A DNA stretch of 64,000 bases from the NCBI RefSeq assembly GCF_018122655.1, contig NZ_JAGRQC010000001.1, forward strand, positions 372,001 through 436,000. Reading direction: 5' to 3'. Below the pieces are notes generated by a model. It did no database searches and had not been told where the DNA came from. It was given only the letters and a program-made list of their open reading frames with translations. Position 1 is the stretch's first letter. Every line of letters starts with the position of its first letter. The stretch comes from Stakelama marina. GTDB taxonomy: Bacteria > Pseudomonadota > Alphaproteobacteria > Sphingomonadales > Sphingomonadaceae. Shown piece after piece: positions 18,825-28,692 of this stretch. The translations under genes were made by a program, and so were the position numbers.

Positions 18825-20580
18825 TGGCGGTGCGAACCCCCCGCGATGTCATGCGAACGCCGGCAGCGCCCGGCATGCCCGGAAATTTGGGCCAGAGTCC
18901 TTGAGAAAGCGCGGCGCGGCTGGGGGAGGGCTTGCCCTCCTTTTTCTCGTACATCCAGTAATTGCGCAGCACCGTCATCACATAGCCGCGCGTTTCCCAA
19001 TATGGGATGCTCTCGATGTAGAGCAGCGGATCGCCATTGTCGCGCGTGGACAGGTTCCATGCCTGGACCGGCGACGGACCGGCATTGTAGGCGGCGATTA
19101 CCTTGGGCAGCAAACCGCCGGTCTGCGGCAGGTCGCGCAGACGTTCGAGATAAGTCTGGCCCACTTCGATATTGACCGAGGGCTTGGTGAGCGCGGCGCG
19201 GTCGATCGTCTGCCCGCGCTGGCGACCGATATCGCTGGCCGCGGCCGGCATGATCTGCATAAGGCCATAGGCGCCGGCCGGGCTGACGATATCGGTGTCG
19301 AAGCGCGATTCCTGTAGCGTATGGGCATAGACAAGCGCCTTGTCGACGCGCCAGCCGCCATCGGGCGTCCAGTTGGGCAGCGGGTAGCGCGCGGTTTCGA
19401 TCGGGCGCGCGCCGGCCGGGCTGTAATGCGAGAGCCAGAGCTCGGTCGCGGGCAGGTCGAGCCGTCCGGCCAGTCGCGTCAGCGCGGCATATTCGTTGGC
19501 ATCGCCGATCTTCGCCTGATGGCGGATCACCTCGTCGGCGAGCGCATCCTCGCCGATCTCGTGGAGCGCGGCGGCGACGCGGACGTTCGGGCGCCGCTTG
19601 AGGACGTTCCAGTCCTGTGTGACGAAGCGTTCGCCGTCGCGCGCCGGCTGGTCCACGATGCCCAGCGCTTGCCGCGCGAGCATGCCGTAGAAGGTTTCGC
19701 CATATTGCGACGCGCTTTCGAGCCGCGCCTGAATCAGTTCGGGACGACCGCACGCCATGTCGGCGCGCGAAGCCCAATAGAGACCGGCAGCGCGAAGGTC
19801 GGTGTTGGTGGCGCGCTGCGCGACCGACTGGAACGCCGCCTCGGCGCTGCGGCAGTCATTCTGCCGCCAGGACGCGAGACCCTGGACCCAGTCGGCATGC
19901 GCGGCCCAGTCGCCGCTGCCCTGCTGCGCGAGCCGTGCGACGCGGCGTGCGTCGCTGTCGTCACCGGAAAGATAATAGATCCACGAAACACGCTGCCACC
20001 ATTCGGTGCGTGCTTCATCGTCGAGGTTGTCGACCGCGCCCTGCACCAGTGCTTCGGCACCCGCGCCGTCGTCATTCTGGATGAAGGGCTTGATCTTGTC
20101 GGCGAGGTCGGCGGCGGTCGCGTCGCTCTTGCTCATGCGCAGGCGGACGCGGTTCGGCGCGCCATTGTGCCAGACGAGGCGCTGTTCGGCGGGGATGTCG
20201 GGAAGGCTCTCGGCACCGCGGAGCTGGGCGAGGCGTCCGATCTGATCGGCCTCGGGCAGTTCGGGCGCTTCGTTCAGCAGCGCGAGCAGCGGCTGGAGCG
20301 GGACCTTGGGCGAATTGGCCGCCGTATAGAGCTCGGCCAGCGCGATCGCGTGTAGCGGGCCTGGCTTCATCGCATTCAGCTGCAATTGCGCATCGGCCCA
20401 GCGCTGCTGGTGGATCGCATCGAACACCGCGCGATATCCGGCGCGCTGCGCATCGTCGAGCTGGCGCGGAATGCCGTCGTCGGCAAGCGATTGCGATGTA
20501 AGCGGCGTCTTCTCGTCAGCGGCGCGCGCGACCGCCGGCATCGCGATTATCGCGGCGGCGAGGAGAAGATGGATACGCAC
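18814..20580 (-). CDS. soluble lytic murein transglycosylase
   Basis: A 588-residue periplasmic enzyme with a signal peptide ([20 protein letters not shown]), a long alpha-superhelical Slt70-like region with helical repeats (about 40-400), and a C-terminal SLT domain. The catalytic Glu lies in [12 protein letters not shown], followed by [13 protein letters not shown] and later [16 protein letters not shown], which are SLT motifs I to III. It cleaves peptidoglycan to 1,6-anhydromuropeptides during wall turnover. The gene starts 2 nt after the uracil-DNA glycosylase-like gene ends and overlaps moaB by 11 nt. Confidence 0.93.
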   Translation of the reverse strand: MRIHLLLAAAIIAMPAVARAADEKTPLTSQSLADDGIPRQLDDAQRAGYRAVFDAIHQQRWADAQLQLNAMKPGPLHAIALAELYTAANSPKVPLQPLLALLNEAPELPEADQIGRLAQLRGAESLPDIPAEQRLVWHNGAPNRVRLRMSKSDATAADLADKIKPFIQNDDGAGAEALVQGAVDNLDDEARTEWWQRVSWIYYLSGDDSDARRVARLAQQGSGDWAAHADWVQGLASWRQNDCRSAEAAFQSVAQRATNTDLRAAGLYWASRADMACGRPELIQARLESASQYGETFYGMLARQALGIVDQPARDGERFVTQDWNVLKRRPNVRVAAALHEIGEDALADEVIRHQAKIGDANEYAALTRLAGRLDLPATELWLSHYSPAGARPIETARYPLPNWTPDGGWRVDKALVYAHTLQESRFDTDIVSPAGAYGLMQIMPAAASDIGRQRGQTIDRAALTKPSVNIEVGQTYLERLRDLPQTGGLLPKVIAAYNAGPSPVQAWNLSTRDNGDPLLYIESIPYWETRGYVMTVLRNYWMYEKKEGKPSPSRAALSQGLWPKFPGMPGAAGVRMTSRGVRTASAD

Positions 20581-20582
20581 TG

Positions 20583-21308
20583 TTATCGTCCCCCGGTCAG
20601 CAGTTGCAGGTCCTTCCAGCTCTCCGCCTTGGCGGCCGGGCGTTCCAGCAGGAAACGCGGGTGGAGGCTGGCGACGGTGGGGAATTCTCTCCCCAAGTGG
20701 TTAATCGCATGTAAACGCCCGCGCTGGCGAGCGCCGTCCGGCCCGAGAACGGCACGGTTCACCGTTTGGCCGAGCAAAAGCACCCGTTTCGGCGCCGCCA
20801 AGCCGATGTGATGGCGCGTTAATTCTGCCAGCGGGTCCTCCGCGCCGGGGGGCAGCGTTCCCGTCAGCGGGCGGGCGAGCGCGAGCGAAGAAAGGTAGAT
20901 ATGGTCGCGGTCGAGGCCGATCGCCGCGAGCATCCGGTCGAGCAACCGCCCCGCAGGTCCGCTGACGAGCGTGCCGGCATCGGCATCGCCCGTTTCGGGC
21001 ATGTCGACGATCACCATCAGATCGGCCTGCGGATTTCCCTGCGGCGACAGGATCGAAGCGTTCCATGCCGCTTCGGGGGCGTCCTCGCCGGTGCGCCAGG
21101 CGACGAATGCGTCGAGCGTATCGGGTAGCGCCGCGGGTTCGGCGACCGGCGTTGCCGCTACGGCATCGGGGGTCGGGCGCCGTGCGAGCCAGTCGCGCGG
21201 TTCATCCTCGACAAGTACGTCGACGCCAGCATCGCGCCACCATTCGAGCGCGCTTGCGGCTTCGGCCTGCCAGTCGGTGTGTTGGTCTGCCCCCATATCC
21301 CCACTCAA
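20583..21308 (-). CDS. uracil-DNA glycosylase superfamily protein, atypical
   Basis: A 241-residue protein whose second half matches family 4/5 uracil-DNA glycosylases: SGPAGRLLDRMLAAIGLDRDHIYLSSL is the counterpart of the loop after motif 1, and VASLHPRFLL is the HP motif 2. It differs from family 4: the four Fe-S cysteines are absent (no cysteine is visible in the protein), and the usual GEAPG motif is replaced by VDMPETGDADAG. It may have a different base specificity or be non-catalytic. It is the first gene of a minus-strand operon with the transglycosylase and moaB, and divergent from the ETF-QO gene. Confidence 0.7.
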   Translation of the reverse strand: MSGDMGADQHTDWQAEAASALEWWRDAGVDVLVEDEPRDWLARRPTPDAVAATPVAEPAALPDTLDAFVAWRTGEDAPEAAWNASILSPQGNPQADLMVIVDMPETGDADAGTLVSGPAGRLLDRMLAAIGLDRDHIYLSSLALARPLTGTLPPGAEDPLAELTRHHIGLAAPKRVLLLGQTVNRAVLGPDGARQRGRLHAINHLGREFPTVASLHPRFLLERPAAKAESWKDLQLLTGGR

Positions 21309-21409
21309 TCCCGGGTTGACGCGGCAGTCAATCTACTTGCATCGACATTCGGACAAAAGGTTGCGGATGCGCGGCGGAAAGCGCGCGCGAAGGCACGGAG
21401 GAGACGGAG

Positions 21410-23071
21410 ATGAGTGAACGCGAGTCCATGCCCTATGACGTCGTGATCGTCGGCGCTGGGCCTGCCGGGCTGTCGGCGGCGATCCGCCTCAAGCAGATGG
21501 CGAACGAAAAGGGTGGCGATCTTTCGGTCTGCATCCTGGAAAAAGGGTCCGAAGTCGGCGCGCATATCCTGTCGGGCGCGGTCATCGATCCGCGTGCGCT
21601 CGACGAACTGCTGCCCGACTGGCGCGAGCAGGGCTGCCCGATGGCGGCGACGCCGGTGACCGAGAACCATCACTGGACGCTGACCAAGACCGGCAAGTCC
21701 GAAATGCCGCACTTCATGCTCCCCCCCTTCATGCACAATCGTGGCACCTACACCGGCAGCCTTGGCAATATGTGCCGCTGGCTCGCCGAACAGGCCGAGG
21801 GGCTGGGCGTCGAAATCTTCCCGGGTTTCGCCGCGGCCGAAGTGCTGTTCAACGACGACGGATCGGTAAAGGGCGTCGCGACGGGCGACATGGGCGTCGC
21901 GAAGGACGGCAGCCACAAGCCCGATTATCAGCCCGGCCTCGAACTCCACGCGAAATACACCTTTTTCGCCGAGGGCGTGCGCGGTGGCCTGTCGAAGGAA
22001 CTGATGCGCATCTTCGATCTGCGCGCAGATTGCGAACCGCAGGTTTTCGGACTGGGTATCAAGGAATTGTGGGACATCGATCCGGCCAAGCATGTGCCGG
22101 GGCGCGTGATCCACACCCAGGGCTGGCCGCTGAGCGAGACGCGCGGATCGAATGGCGGCGGGTTCCTGTATCATCAGAAGGACGGGCAGGTCGCGCTCGG
22201 CTTCGTCACCTGGCTCAACTATTCGAATCCGTATCTGTCGCCATTTCAGGAAATGCAGCGCTGGAAGACGCATCCGGCGATCGCCGATATCCTGAAGGGC
22301 GGCAAGCGCGTGTCTTACGGCGCGCGTGCGATCAACGATGGCGGCTGGCAGTCGGTGCCGAAGCTGACCTTCCCCGGCGGCGCGCTGATCGGCTGTTCGG
22401 CGGGCTTCCTGAACGTACCGCGGATCAAGGGTACGCACACCGCGATGAAGAGCGGGATGATGGCCGCCGAGGCCGCGTTCGAGGCGATCCAGGCCGAGCG
22501 GTCGGCCGACGAGCTGACCGCCTATACCACCGCCTATGAGAATAGCTGGGTGTATGAGGAGCTGCGCAAGGTTCGCAACGTCGTGCCGCTCGTCAAGAAA
22601 TATGGCGACACGGTCGGCACCGGGCTTGCCGGCGTCAATATGTGGCTGGAGCATTGGGGCATTCGCATGCCCTATACGATGGGGCACAAGCCCGATCATG
22701 AAAGCCTGTGGCGCAAGGATCAGGCGACGCCCATCGACTATCCCAAGCCCGATGGCGAGCTGACCTTCGACCGGCTGTCCTCGGTGTTCCTCTCGAACAC
22801 CAACCATGAAGAGGATCAGCCCTGCCACTTGACGCTAAAGGACCCGAACGTTCCCATCGACTATAATCTGCCGATGTACGACGAACCGGCGCAGCGTTAT
22901 TGCCCGGCGGGCGTTTACGAGGTCGTGGGCGAGGATGAGGGCGAGCCCAAATTCGTCATCAACGCGCAGAACTGCGTCCACTGCAAGACATGCGACATCA
23001 AGGACCCGACCCAGAACATCAACTGGGTCGTGCCCGAAGGCGGTGGAGGCCCCAATTATCCGAACATGTAG
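21410..23071 (+). CDS. electron-transfer flavoprotein:ubiquinone oxidoreductase
   Basis: A 553-residue ETF-QO. The N-terminal FAD motif is VVIVGAGPAGLSAAIRL, and the C-terminal ferredoxin-like domain carries the 4Fe-4S ligands in RYCPAGVYEV and QNCVHCKTCDIKDP, ending with the typical INWVVPEGG. It passes electrons from acyl-CoA dehydrogenases via ETF to ubiquinone at the inner membrane, so it fits the fatty-acid use suggested by the acyl-CoA synthetase gene. GGAGGAGAC precedes the ATG. The next gene begins inside its last codons. Confidence 0.96.
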   Translation: MSERESMPYDVVIVGAGPAGLSAAIRLKQMANEKGGDLSVCILEKGSEVGAHILSGAVIDPRALDELLPDWREQGCPMAATPVTENHHWTLTKTGKSEMPHFMLPPFMHNRGTYTGSLGNMCRWLAEQAEGLGVEIFPGFAAAEVLFNDDGSVKGVATGDMGVAKDGSHKPDYQPGLELHAKYTFFAEGVRGGLSKELMRIFDLRADCEPQVFGLGIKELWDIDPAKHVPGRVIHTQGWPLSETRGSNGGGFLYHQKDGQVALGFVTWLNYSNPYLSPFQEMQRWKTHPAIADILKGGKRVSYGARAINDGGWQSVPKLTFPGGALIGCSAGFLNVPRIKGTHTAMKSGMMAAEAAFEAIQAERSADELTAYTTAYENSWVYEELRKVRNVVPLVKKYGDTVGTGLAGVNMWLEHWGIRMPYTMGHKPDHESLWRKDQATPIDYPKPDGELTFDRLSSVFLSNTNHEEDQPCHLTLKDPNVPIDYNLPMYDEPAQRYCPAGVYEVVGEDEGEPKFVINAQNCVHCKTCDIKDPTQNINWVVPEGGGGPNYPNM

Positions 23072-24677
23072 GCGTATCCTGCTCGGCGCGGTCGCGCTGG
23101 GCGCATTGGCCCCGGTGGCGCCGGCCAGCGCGAGCACCGGCGACCTTGCCGCCTATGTGAAGGCGCGCGCAGCCGATGCCGATGGCGACGTGCCGGTGGC
23201 GGTTTCGGGATATGCCGATGCGCTGAAGGCGGCGCCCGACAATGTCGTGGTCGCCATCCGCGCCTATCGCGAAGCGATGACGGCGGGCGACCTCGACCTT
23301 GTCCGCCAGGCCGGGGCGGTGCTCGACCGCAATCAGGTCGCCTCGCCCGACAGCTATCTCTTCACGCTGGCCGACGCGGTCGAGCGCCACGACTGGAAGC
23401 GCGCACACGCTGCGATCGACGGGCTTGCCGACGGGCCGCTCGAATTCCTGCAGCCCTCGCTGAATGCGTGGGTTGCGTATGGCAGCCGGCGGGGCGATCC
23501 GATCGCGTTGCTCGACGCGGCGAACGACAGTGCCATCGGTGCGCATTATGCGCGCGGGCAGCGTGCGTTGCTGCTGATTGCAAAGGGGCGCACCGATGCC
23601 GGGCTTGCCGCGCTGCAGGCCGATCTTTCGCCCGACGGCAGCGATATCGGTATTCGGATCGGCGCGGCGCAACTGCTTCGCGCGAAGGGCAAGCGCGACG
23701 AGGCGCTGAACGTGCTGCGCGGTACCGACCTGCCGGACCTCGATCCGGAGGCGCTGCTCCGGCGCAAGGTGAAGCCCAATGCCGCGTTCGGCATTGCCTT
23801 GCTCTACGCCGACCTGATGGCCAGCCTGACGAGCGAACGCGTGCTTCCGCTCCAGGTTCTGCTCGGTCGTTCCTCGTTGCTGCTCGAACCCGGCGACGAC
23901 CGCACGCGACTGTTGCTCGCCGATGCATTGTCGCGCGACGGCGCCGATATGGAGGCGCACCGCGTGCTCGCGCAGATCGACGCCGACAGCCCATTCGCCC
24001 GGGCTGCGCGCAATGAAAGCGTGACGATGCTGACGCGCGCTGGAGAGCAGCAGCTCGCGCTTGAAGAAGCGCGTCGCATCGCCGATGCGCCGGGCGCAAA
24101 TCTCGACGAGGTGCGCGATTATGGCGACCTTCTCGTTTCGGTCGGGCAATATGGCGATGCTGCGAAAATCTATGCGCGCGCGATCGACATGGCCGGTGAG
24201 CGGGCGGGGTGGCCGCTATACCTGCAACGCGGCGGCGCGCTCGAACAGGCGGGCAAGTGGAACGAGGCGCTGCCGGTACTGCGCAAGGCCCAGCAGCTCG
24301 CGCCCCAGCAGCCGATCGTGCTCAACTATCTTGGCTATGCGCAGATAGAGCGCGGCGAAAATCTGGTCGAGGCGCAGAAGCTGATCGAACAGGCATTGCG
24401 CTTGCGGCCCGACGATCCGTCGATCACCGACTCACTCGGCTGGGCCTATTACAAGCGCGGGAAGATCGCGAAGGCGGTCCCGCTGCTCGAAAAGGCCGCC
24501 AAGTCGCGGCCGGGTGACGTGACCGTCAACGAACATCTGGGAGACGCCTATTGGCGCGCGGGGCGGCATTACGAGGCGCGCTATGCCTGGCGCGCGGCGG
24601 CGGTCAATGCCGATGGGGAAGAGGCGCAGCGGATCGACGCCAAACTGGCTTCGGGGCTGAAGCAAGGCGTGGACTGA
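23043..24677 (+). CDS. exported tetratricopeptide-repeat protein
   Basis: A 544-residue protein with an N-terminal Arg-Arg plus hydrophobic signal (RRILLGAVALGALAPVAPAS). No ATG exists at the right place; GTG at 23043 is the best in-frame start and lies within the last codons of the ETF-QO gene (29-nt overlap). At least four TPR units are clear near the C-terminus (from about residue 385), e.g. IVLNYLGYAQIERGENLVEA and ITDSLGWAYYKRGKIAKAV; the N-terminal part is a more degenerate helical-repeat array. TPR proteins are scaffolds, and here it would act in the periplasm. ispE follows after 7 nt. Confidence 0.82.
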   Translation: MEAPIIRTCRRILLGAVALGALAPVAPASASTGDLAAYVKARAADADGDVPVAVSGYADALKAAPDNVVVAIRAYREAMTAGDLDLVRQAGAVLDRNQVASPDSYLFTLADAVERHDWKRAHAAIDGLADGPLEFLQPSLNAWVAYGSRRGDPIALLDAANDSAIGAHYARGQRALLLIAKGRTDAGLAALQADLSPDGSDIGIRIGAAQLLRAKGKRDEALNVLRGTDLPDLDPEALLRRKVKPNAAFGIALLYADLMASLTSERVLPLQVLLGRSSLLLEPGDDRTRLLLADALSRDGADMEAHRVLAQIDADSPFARAARNESVTMLTRAGEQQLALEEARRIADAPGANLDEVRDYGDLLVSVGQYGDAAKIYARAIDMAGERAGWPLYLQRGGALEQAGKWNEALPVLRKAQQLAPQQPIVLNYLGYAQIERGENLVEAQKLIEQALRLRPDDPSITDSLGWAYYKRGKIAKAVPLLEKAAKSRPGDVTVNEHLGDAYWRAGRHYEARYAWRAAAVNADGEEAQRIDAKLASGLKQGVD

Positions 24678-24684
24678 CCGGGCG

Positions 24685-25518
24685 ATGATGATAGAGCCGG
24701 CGCGCGCGAAACTGAACCTTGCGCTGCACATCCGCGGCAAGCGCGAGGACGGGTATCACGAACTCGAAACGCTGTTCGCGTTCGTCGAATTCGGCGACAA
24801 GATCAGCGTCGATGTGGCGGAAGAGGACCGCCTGGCGATTACCGGCCCCTATGCCGAGGCGCTGACGGGGCTGGAAGGCGACAATCTGGTGTGCCGCGCG
24901 CGCGACTTGTTCCGCGAACGGTTCGGCATCGACGACAAGGTCGCGATCACGCTGGCCAAGCATCTGCCGGTCGCATCGGGCATCGGTGGAGGATCGGCGG
25001 ACGCGGCGGCGACGCTGCGCGCGATGGCGCGGCAGTTCGGTATTGCGACCGACCATCCCGAGCTGATGCGGTGCGCCGAAACACTTGGTTCCGACGTGCC
25101 CGCCTGTCTGTTCGGTCGCACCGCGATCGGTCGCGGGCGCGGCGAGAAGCTGGAGGCGGTGGACGATGTCGCAGGGATTCCGGCGCTGCTCGTCAATCCG
25201 GGGGTGGCGGTATCGACGCCGGCTGTCTTTGCGCGCTGGTCGGGCGAGGCGAGCGACGGCCTTGCGCCCGGACGGGCGATCCAGAGCGCGATGGCGTCTC
25301 GCAACGATCTTCAACCGCCGGCGATCGCGCTGCAATCCGTGATCGGCGACGTTATCAAGCTGCTCGATCGGCAGCAGGGCGCGCGGCTGGTGCGCATGTC
25401 GGGATCGGGCGCGACCTGTTTCGCGCTGTTCGCAAGGGCCGACGAGTGTCACCGCGCGGCCGCGAACGTTCGCGCGGCGCAGCCGGGCTGGTGGTGTTCC
25501 GAAACGGCACTCGCGTGA
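24685..25518 (+). CDS. ispE: 4-diphosphocytidyl-2-C-methyl-D-erythritol kinase
   Basis: A 277-residue GHMP kinase of the MEP isoprenoid pathway. It phosphorylates the 2-hydroxyl of CDP-methylerythritol. Visible motifs: PARAKLNLALHIRGKREDGYHEL at the N-terminus (family hallmark with catalytic Lys), PVASGIGGGSADAAATLRA (ATP-binding glycine loop, near 95), LGSDVPACLFG and RMSGSGATCFALF near the C-terminus. Two adjacent ATGs (24685 and 24688) could start it. It is probably the last gene of the ETF-QO/TPR/ispE run; structured DNA follows before hemN. Confidence 0.95.
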   Translation: MMIEPARAKLNLALHIRGKREDGYHELETLFAFVEFGDKISVDVAEEDRLAITGPYAEALTGLEGDNLVCRARDLFRERFGIDDKVAITLAKHLPVASGIGGGSADAAATLRAMARQFGIATDHPELMRCAETLGSDVPACLFGRTAIGRGRGEKLEAVDDVAGIPALLVNPGVAVSTPAVFARWSGEASDGLAPGRAIQSAMASRNDLQPPAIALQSVIGDVIKLLDRQQGARLVRMSGSGATCFALFARADECHRAAANVRAAQPGWWCSETALA

Positions 25519-25634
25519 CAGAAATTCGTGTCGAAGCGGGACGGCGGGCGGTGTAAACGACGCAGATTCGCACCTGGCATCGGTCTTGCTCAGCAGCGGA
25601 TACCCGGATCGCGTGCCGGGCGCACAACGTCCGA

Positions 25635-25666
25635 GGGTGGCCCCCGCGTCCGCGCGGGCGCCACCC
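25635..25666 (+). terminator. hairpin after ispE, possible terminator
   Basis: A long stem of 14 positions with one C-C mismatch (25635-25648 against 25653-25666, loop TCCG), followed by AAGTTCTTA rather than a clean T-tract. A smaller hairpin, CCCGG/CCGGG, lies at 25603-25620. Together they fill the ispE-hemN gap of about 230 nt, which has no gene. A terminator is most likely; a small RNA is possible. Confidence 0.5.
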
Positions 25667-25701
25667 AAGTTCTTACCCGGAAATCGATGTTCGGCGGCGT
25701 T

Positions 25702-25715
25702 TTGACGGCGATCAA
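25702..25715 (+). promoter_or_regulatory. FNR/Anr box before hemN
   Basis: TTGAC-GGCG-ATCAA matches the FNR consensus TTGAY-N4-RTCAA at every defined position. Its centre is 41.5 nt before the hemN ATG. Two regulators able to read such sites are encoded in this window. Confidence 0.75.
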
Positions 25716-25749
25716 TGAAGCATGCCGCACAAGCGGCCAATGCGGCGTC

Positions 25750-27072
25750 ATGTGGACCTATTATCCCGATCTGCTCGCCCGGCCCGTTCCGCGCTATACC
25801 AGCTATCCCACCGCTGCCGAGTTCGTCGATACGGTGGGGCCGGCCGACCTGGCGGACGCGCTCGACACGGTTGGCGAAGGCGACGCGCTGTCGCTTTACC
25901 TGCATATTCCCTATTGCCAGTCGATCTGCTGGTATTGCGGATGCAACACCGGGGCCGCGAACCGCCCCCAGCGATTGACGAACTATCTCGAACGGCTCGA
26001 GCGCGAGATCCAACTCGTCGCGGACCGTTTGTCCGGGCGCGGCCGTGTCGGACGGATCGCGTTCGGCGGTGGTAGTCCCAATGCGATCGAGCCCGCGGCT
26101 TTCCTGCGCCTGACCGACCGGTTGCGCAGCGCCTTTGCCTGCGACGACGCGATCCTTTCGGTCGAACTCGATCCGCGCGGATTTTCTCCCGCATGGGCCG
26201 ACGCGATGGCGCAGGCGGGTGTTACGCGCGCCAGCCTTGGCGTCCAGACGCTCGATCCGGCGATCCAGGCCGCGATCGGCCGGGTCCAGCCGGAGGAGGA
26301 CATCCGCAGGACGATGGAGATGTTGCGTGCGGCGGGGCTCGATTCGATCAATTTCGACCTGATGTATGGGCTGCCGGGACAGGACAGCGATGTCCCTATG
26401 CGCACGATGGAGGCGAGCCTTGCGATGGCGCCCGACCGGCTGGCCGTGTTCGGCTATGCGCATGTCCCGCACATGATCCCGCGCCAGCGCCGGATCGATG
26501 CGAACGCTTTGCCGGGCGCCGAACGGCGTTTCGCGCAGGCGGCGCTGGCGCATGATTTCCTGACCGGCGCGGGCTATTCCGCGATCGGTTTCGACCATTT
26601 CGCAAAGCCTGGTGACGCGCTTGCTCTGGCCGCGGCGGATGGCTCGCTTCGCCGCAATTTCCAGGGTTTTACCGAGGATCAGGCGCGCGTCCTTATCGGC
26701 CTGGGCGCAAGCGCGATCAGCGAGTTTCCCGCACATCTGCTACAGAATGAAAAGAACGCCGGACGCTATCAGATCGCGGTCGCGGCGGGGCGCTTCGCCA
26801 CTGCGCGGGGCGTTGGCCGGACGCGGCAGGACCGGGTGCGCGGCGCCGCGATCGAGGCGCTGCTCTGCCACGGGAGCGCCGAACTGACAGCGCTTGGCGA
26901 TCTTTCCGCGATCCGCGATCGGTTGCGGCCCTTTGCCGACCACGGTCTGATCGAATGGCAGGGCGATGTTCTTCGGCTGCGGCGTGCCGCAGTGCCTTAT
27001 GCCAGGGCCATCGCCGCGACGCTCGACGCGTACCGCGCGGACAGCGCGATCCGGTTCAGCAGCGCGGTGTGA
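25750..27072 (+). CDS. hemN: oxygen-independent coproporphyrinogen III oxidase
   Basis: A 440-residue radical SAM enzyme that converts coproporphyrinogen III to protoporphyrinogen IX without oxygen. HIPYCQSICWYCGCNTG holds the CxxxCxxC cluster motif plus the extra Cys typical of true HemN, and the N-terminal PVPRYTSYPTA is diagnostic. Further motifs: FGGGSPNA, GVQTLDP and NFDLMYGLPGQD. ATG at 25750 is chosen from the family N-terminus; the frame is open upstream to 25687 but that part has no match and contains the FNR box. No Shine-Dalgarno is seen. The stop abuts the convergent cydC stop. Confidence 0.94.
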   Translation: MWTYYPDLLARPVPRYTSYPTAAEFVDTVGPADLADALDTVGEGDALSLYLHIPYCQSICWYCGCNTGAANRPQRLTNYLERLEREIQLVADRLSGRGRVGRIAFGGGSPNAIEPAAFLRLTDRLRSAFACDDAILSVELDPRGFSPAWADAMAQAGVTRASLGVQTLDPAIQAAIGRVQPEEDIRRTMEMLRAAGLDSINFDLMYGLPGQDSDVPMRTMEASLAMAPDRLAVFGYAHVPHMIPRQRRIDANALPGAERRFAQAALAHDFLTGAGYSAIGFDHFAKPGDALALAAADGSLRRNFQGFTEDQARVLIGLGASAISEFPAHLLQNEKNAGRYQIAVAAGRFATARGVGRTRQDRVRGAAIEALLCHGSAELTALGDLSAIRDRLRPFADHGLIEWQGDVLRLRRAAVPYARAIAATLDAYRADSAIRFSSAV

Positions 27073-28692
27073 TCAGGCCGCGTCGCGCGCGGCCACCGTA
27101 TCTGCGCTCTCAAGCATGATCGAGCGATTGCATATCGCGGCCATTGCGGGGCGGTGGCTGACGAGGATCACGCCCTGTCCGGTACGGTCGAGCCGGTCGG
27201 CCAGCCGCGCTGCGACCACTGCCTCGGTAACCGCATCAAGTCCCTCGCTCGGTTCGTCGAGCAACAGCCAGGGCGCGGTCGCGACATAGGCCCGCGCCAG
27301 TGCCAGCCGTCGCCGTTCGCCGCCCGACAGCCGCACGCCATTCTCGCCGATCCAGCTATCGAGACCGTTATCGAGCGCGCGAACCCGATCTTCCAGCGCG
27401 GCATCCGCCAGCGCCTGCCACATCGCCACCTCGTCGGCGCCCGGATTTGCAAGCAACAGGTTCTCGCGCACCGATCCGGCGATGAGCGCCGCATCCTGCG
27501 GCATCCAGGCAAAGCAGGAGCGGGCCGCATCGACGGGTAGCTCGGAAAGGTCGATCCCGCCCAGCGTGACGGCGCCCCGCGCGACCGGTCGCAGGCCGAT
27601 AAACGCTTCGATCAGCGTCGTCTTGCCCACCCCCGAAACGCCGTTCAGCGCCATATGCTCGCCTTGCGTGATCCGGCACGAAACAGGACGCGCGATCGTA
27701 ATCGAATAATCGGCGGGCAGGGGGGAGCAGGTTCGCGGCGGGACCGCTGCTTCGACCAGCGCTTCCAGACGCGCCTCCGCCTCCTGCAAACGACCGCGTT
27801 CGAGCAGCGCGCGAAGCGCTGGGCCGGCAGCGTCGATCGTCATCGCTGCGGCTAGTGCGGCGAGCGCTGCGAGCGGTGCGCCGGCCGCAAGGCTGAGGAG
27901 CAGTGCCGTGCCGGCGGCGATGGCGACCGTTGCAGCATGGAGCAACTCGAACCACCCCGCGACTTCCGCCTGACGGCGCTGGGCGCTGGCGAGCCTGCGG
28001 CTCGATGTCGCGATGCGATCGGCGGCATAATCTTCGAGGCCGAAACACCGCAATTCGGGCGCGGCACCGGCGAGCGTGGCAAGTGTCTCGCGCAGTTCGC
28101 CGCCCGCGCGCTGCACGGCGCGACCGCGTTCCGCGAAACGCCGCGCGATACGGTCGGCAAGCGCCAGCATCACGCCCAGACAGGCCAGCGTCGCCAGCGC
28201 AGCCATTATTCCGCCGAGCACGATCAGCGCCAATCCCGAAGCCAGGGCTGCGGCCACGCCCCAGGGAGAGGACATGCGCACGAAATGATTTTCGACCGCG
28301 TCGACATCGCCGATCAGTCGGGCATTGGCCTCGCCGGTCCCGAGCGCCAGCGATTTTTCGGCAGGAGCGCCGGCGAGCGCACGAAACAGTTGCGGCCGCA
28401 GGCGGGCGAGCGCGCGGAAGGCGGCTTCATGGCCGGCAAGGCGTTCGCCATAGCGCGCCGCGGTGCGCGTGATCGCCAGCAGCCGGATACCGGCGGCGGG
28501 CAGCATATAGTTGAAGGCAAGCGCGGCGGTCGTGCCGGCTGCGCCCGCAAATGCAGCCGCGGTGATGAACCAGCCCGACAGCCCGAGAAGCACGACCGAC
28601 GATGCGGCGGTCAGCGCGGCGAGGATCGCGGCGCGGACCAAAAGCCCGCGCTGTGCCCGTCGTTCTCGCGCCAGCAACTCGCGGAAGGTCAT
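27073..28692 (-). CDS. cydC: thiol/heme ABC exporter subunit CydC
   Basis: A 539-residue half-transporter: six-helix membrane domain (about 1-300), then an ATPase domain with Walker A LNGVSGVGKTT, signature RLSGGERRRLALARAY and Walker B LLLDEPSEGLD. With CydD it forms the heterodimeric inner-membrane transporter required for assembly of cytochrome bd; E. coli CydDC is reported to move glutathione/cysteine and to bind heme. It overlaps cydD by 4 nt. Its stop directly abuts that of convergent hemN (TGATCA at 27070-27075). Confidence 0.95.
   Translation of the reverse strand: MTFRELLARERRAQRGLLVRAAILAALTAASSVVLLGLSGWFITAAAFAGAAGTTAALAFNYMLPAAGIRLLAITRTAARYGERLAGHEAAFRALARLRPQLFRALAGAPAEKSLALGTGEANARLIGDVDAVENHFVRMSSPWGVAAALASGLALIVLGGIMAALATLACLGVMLALADRIARRFAERGRAVQRAGGELRETLATLAGAAPELRCFGLEDYAADRIATSSRRLASAQRRQAEVAGWFELLHAATVAIAAGTALLLSLAAGAPLAALAALAAAMTIDAAGPALRALLERGRLQEAEARLEALVEAAVPPRTCSPLPADYSITIARPVSCRITQGEHMALNGVSGVGKTTLIEAFIGLRPVARGAVTLGGIDLSELPVDAARSCFAWMPQDAALIAGSVRENLLLANPGADEVAMWQALADAALEDRVRALDNGLDSWIGENGVRLSGGERRRLALARAYVATAPWLLLDEPSEGLDAVTEAVVAARLADRLDRTGQGVILVSHRPAMAAICNRSIMLESADTVAARDAA

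Noticed and set aside
21316..21331. TTGAC-N6-GTCAA palindrome before the ETF-QO gene
   Set aside because: It looks like an FNR box but the spacer is 6 nt instead of 4, and the gene is not an expected oxygen-regulated target.
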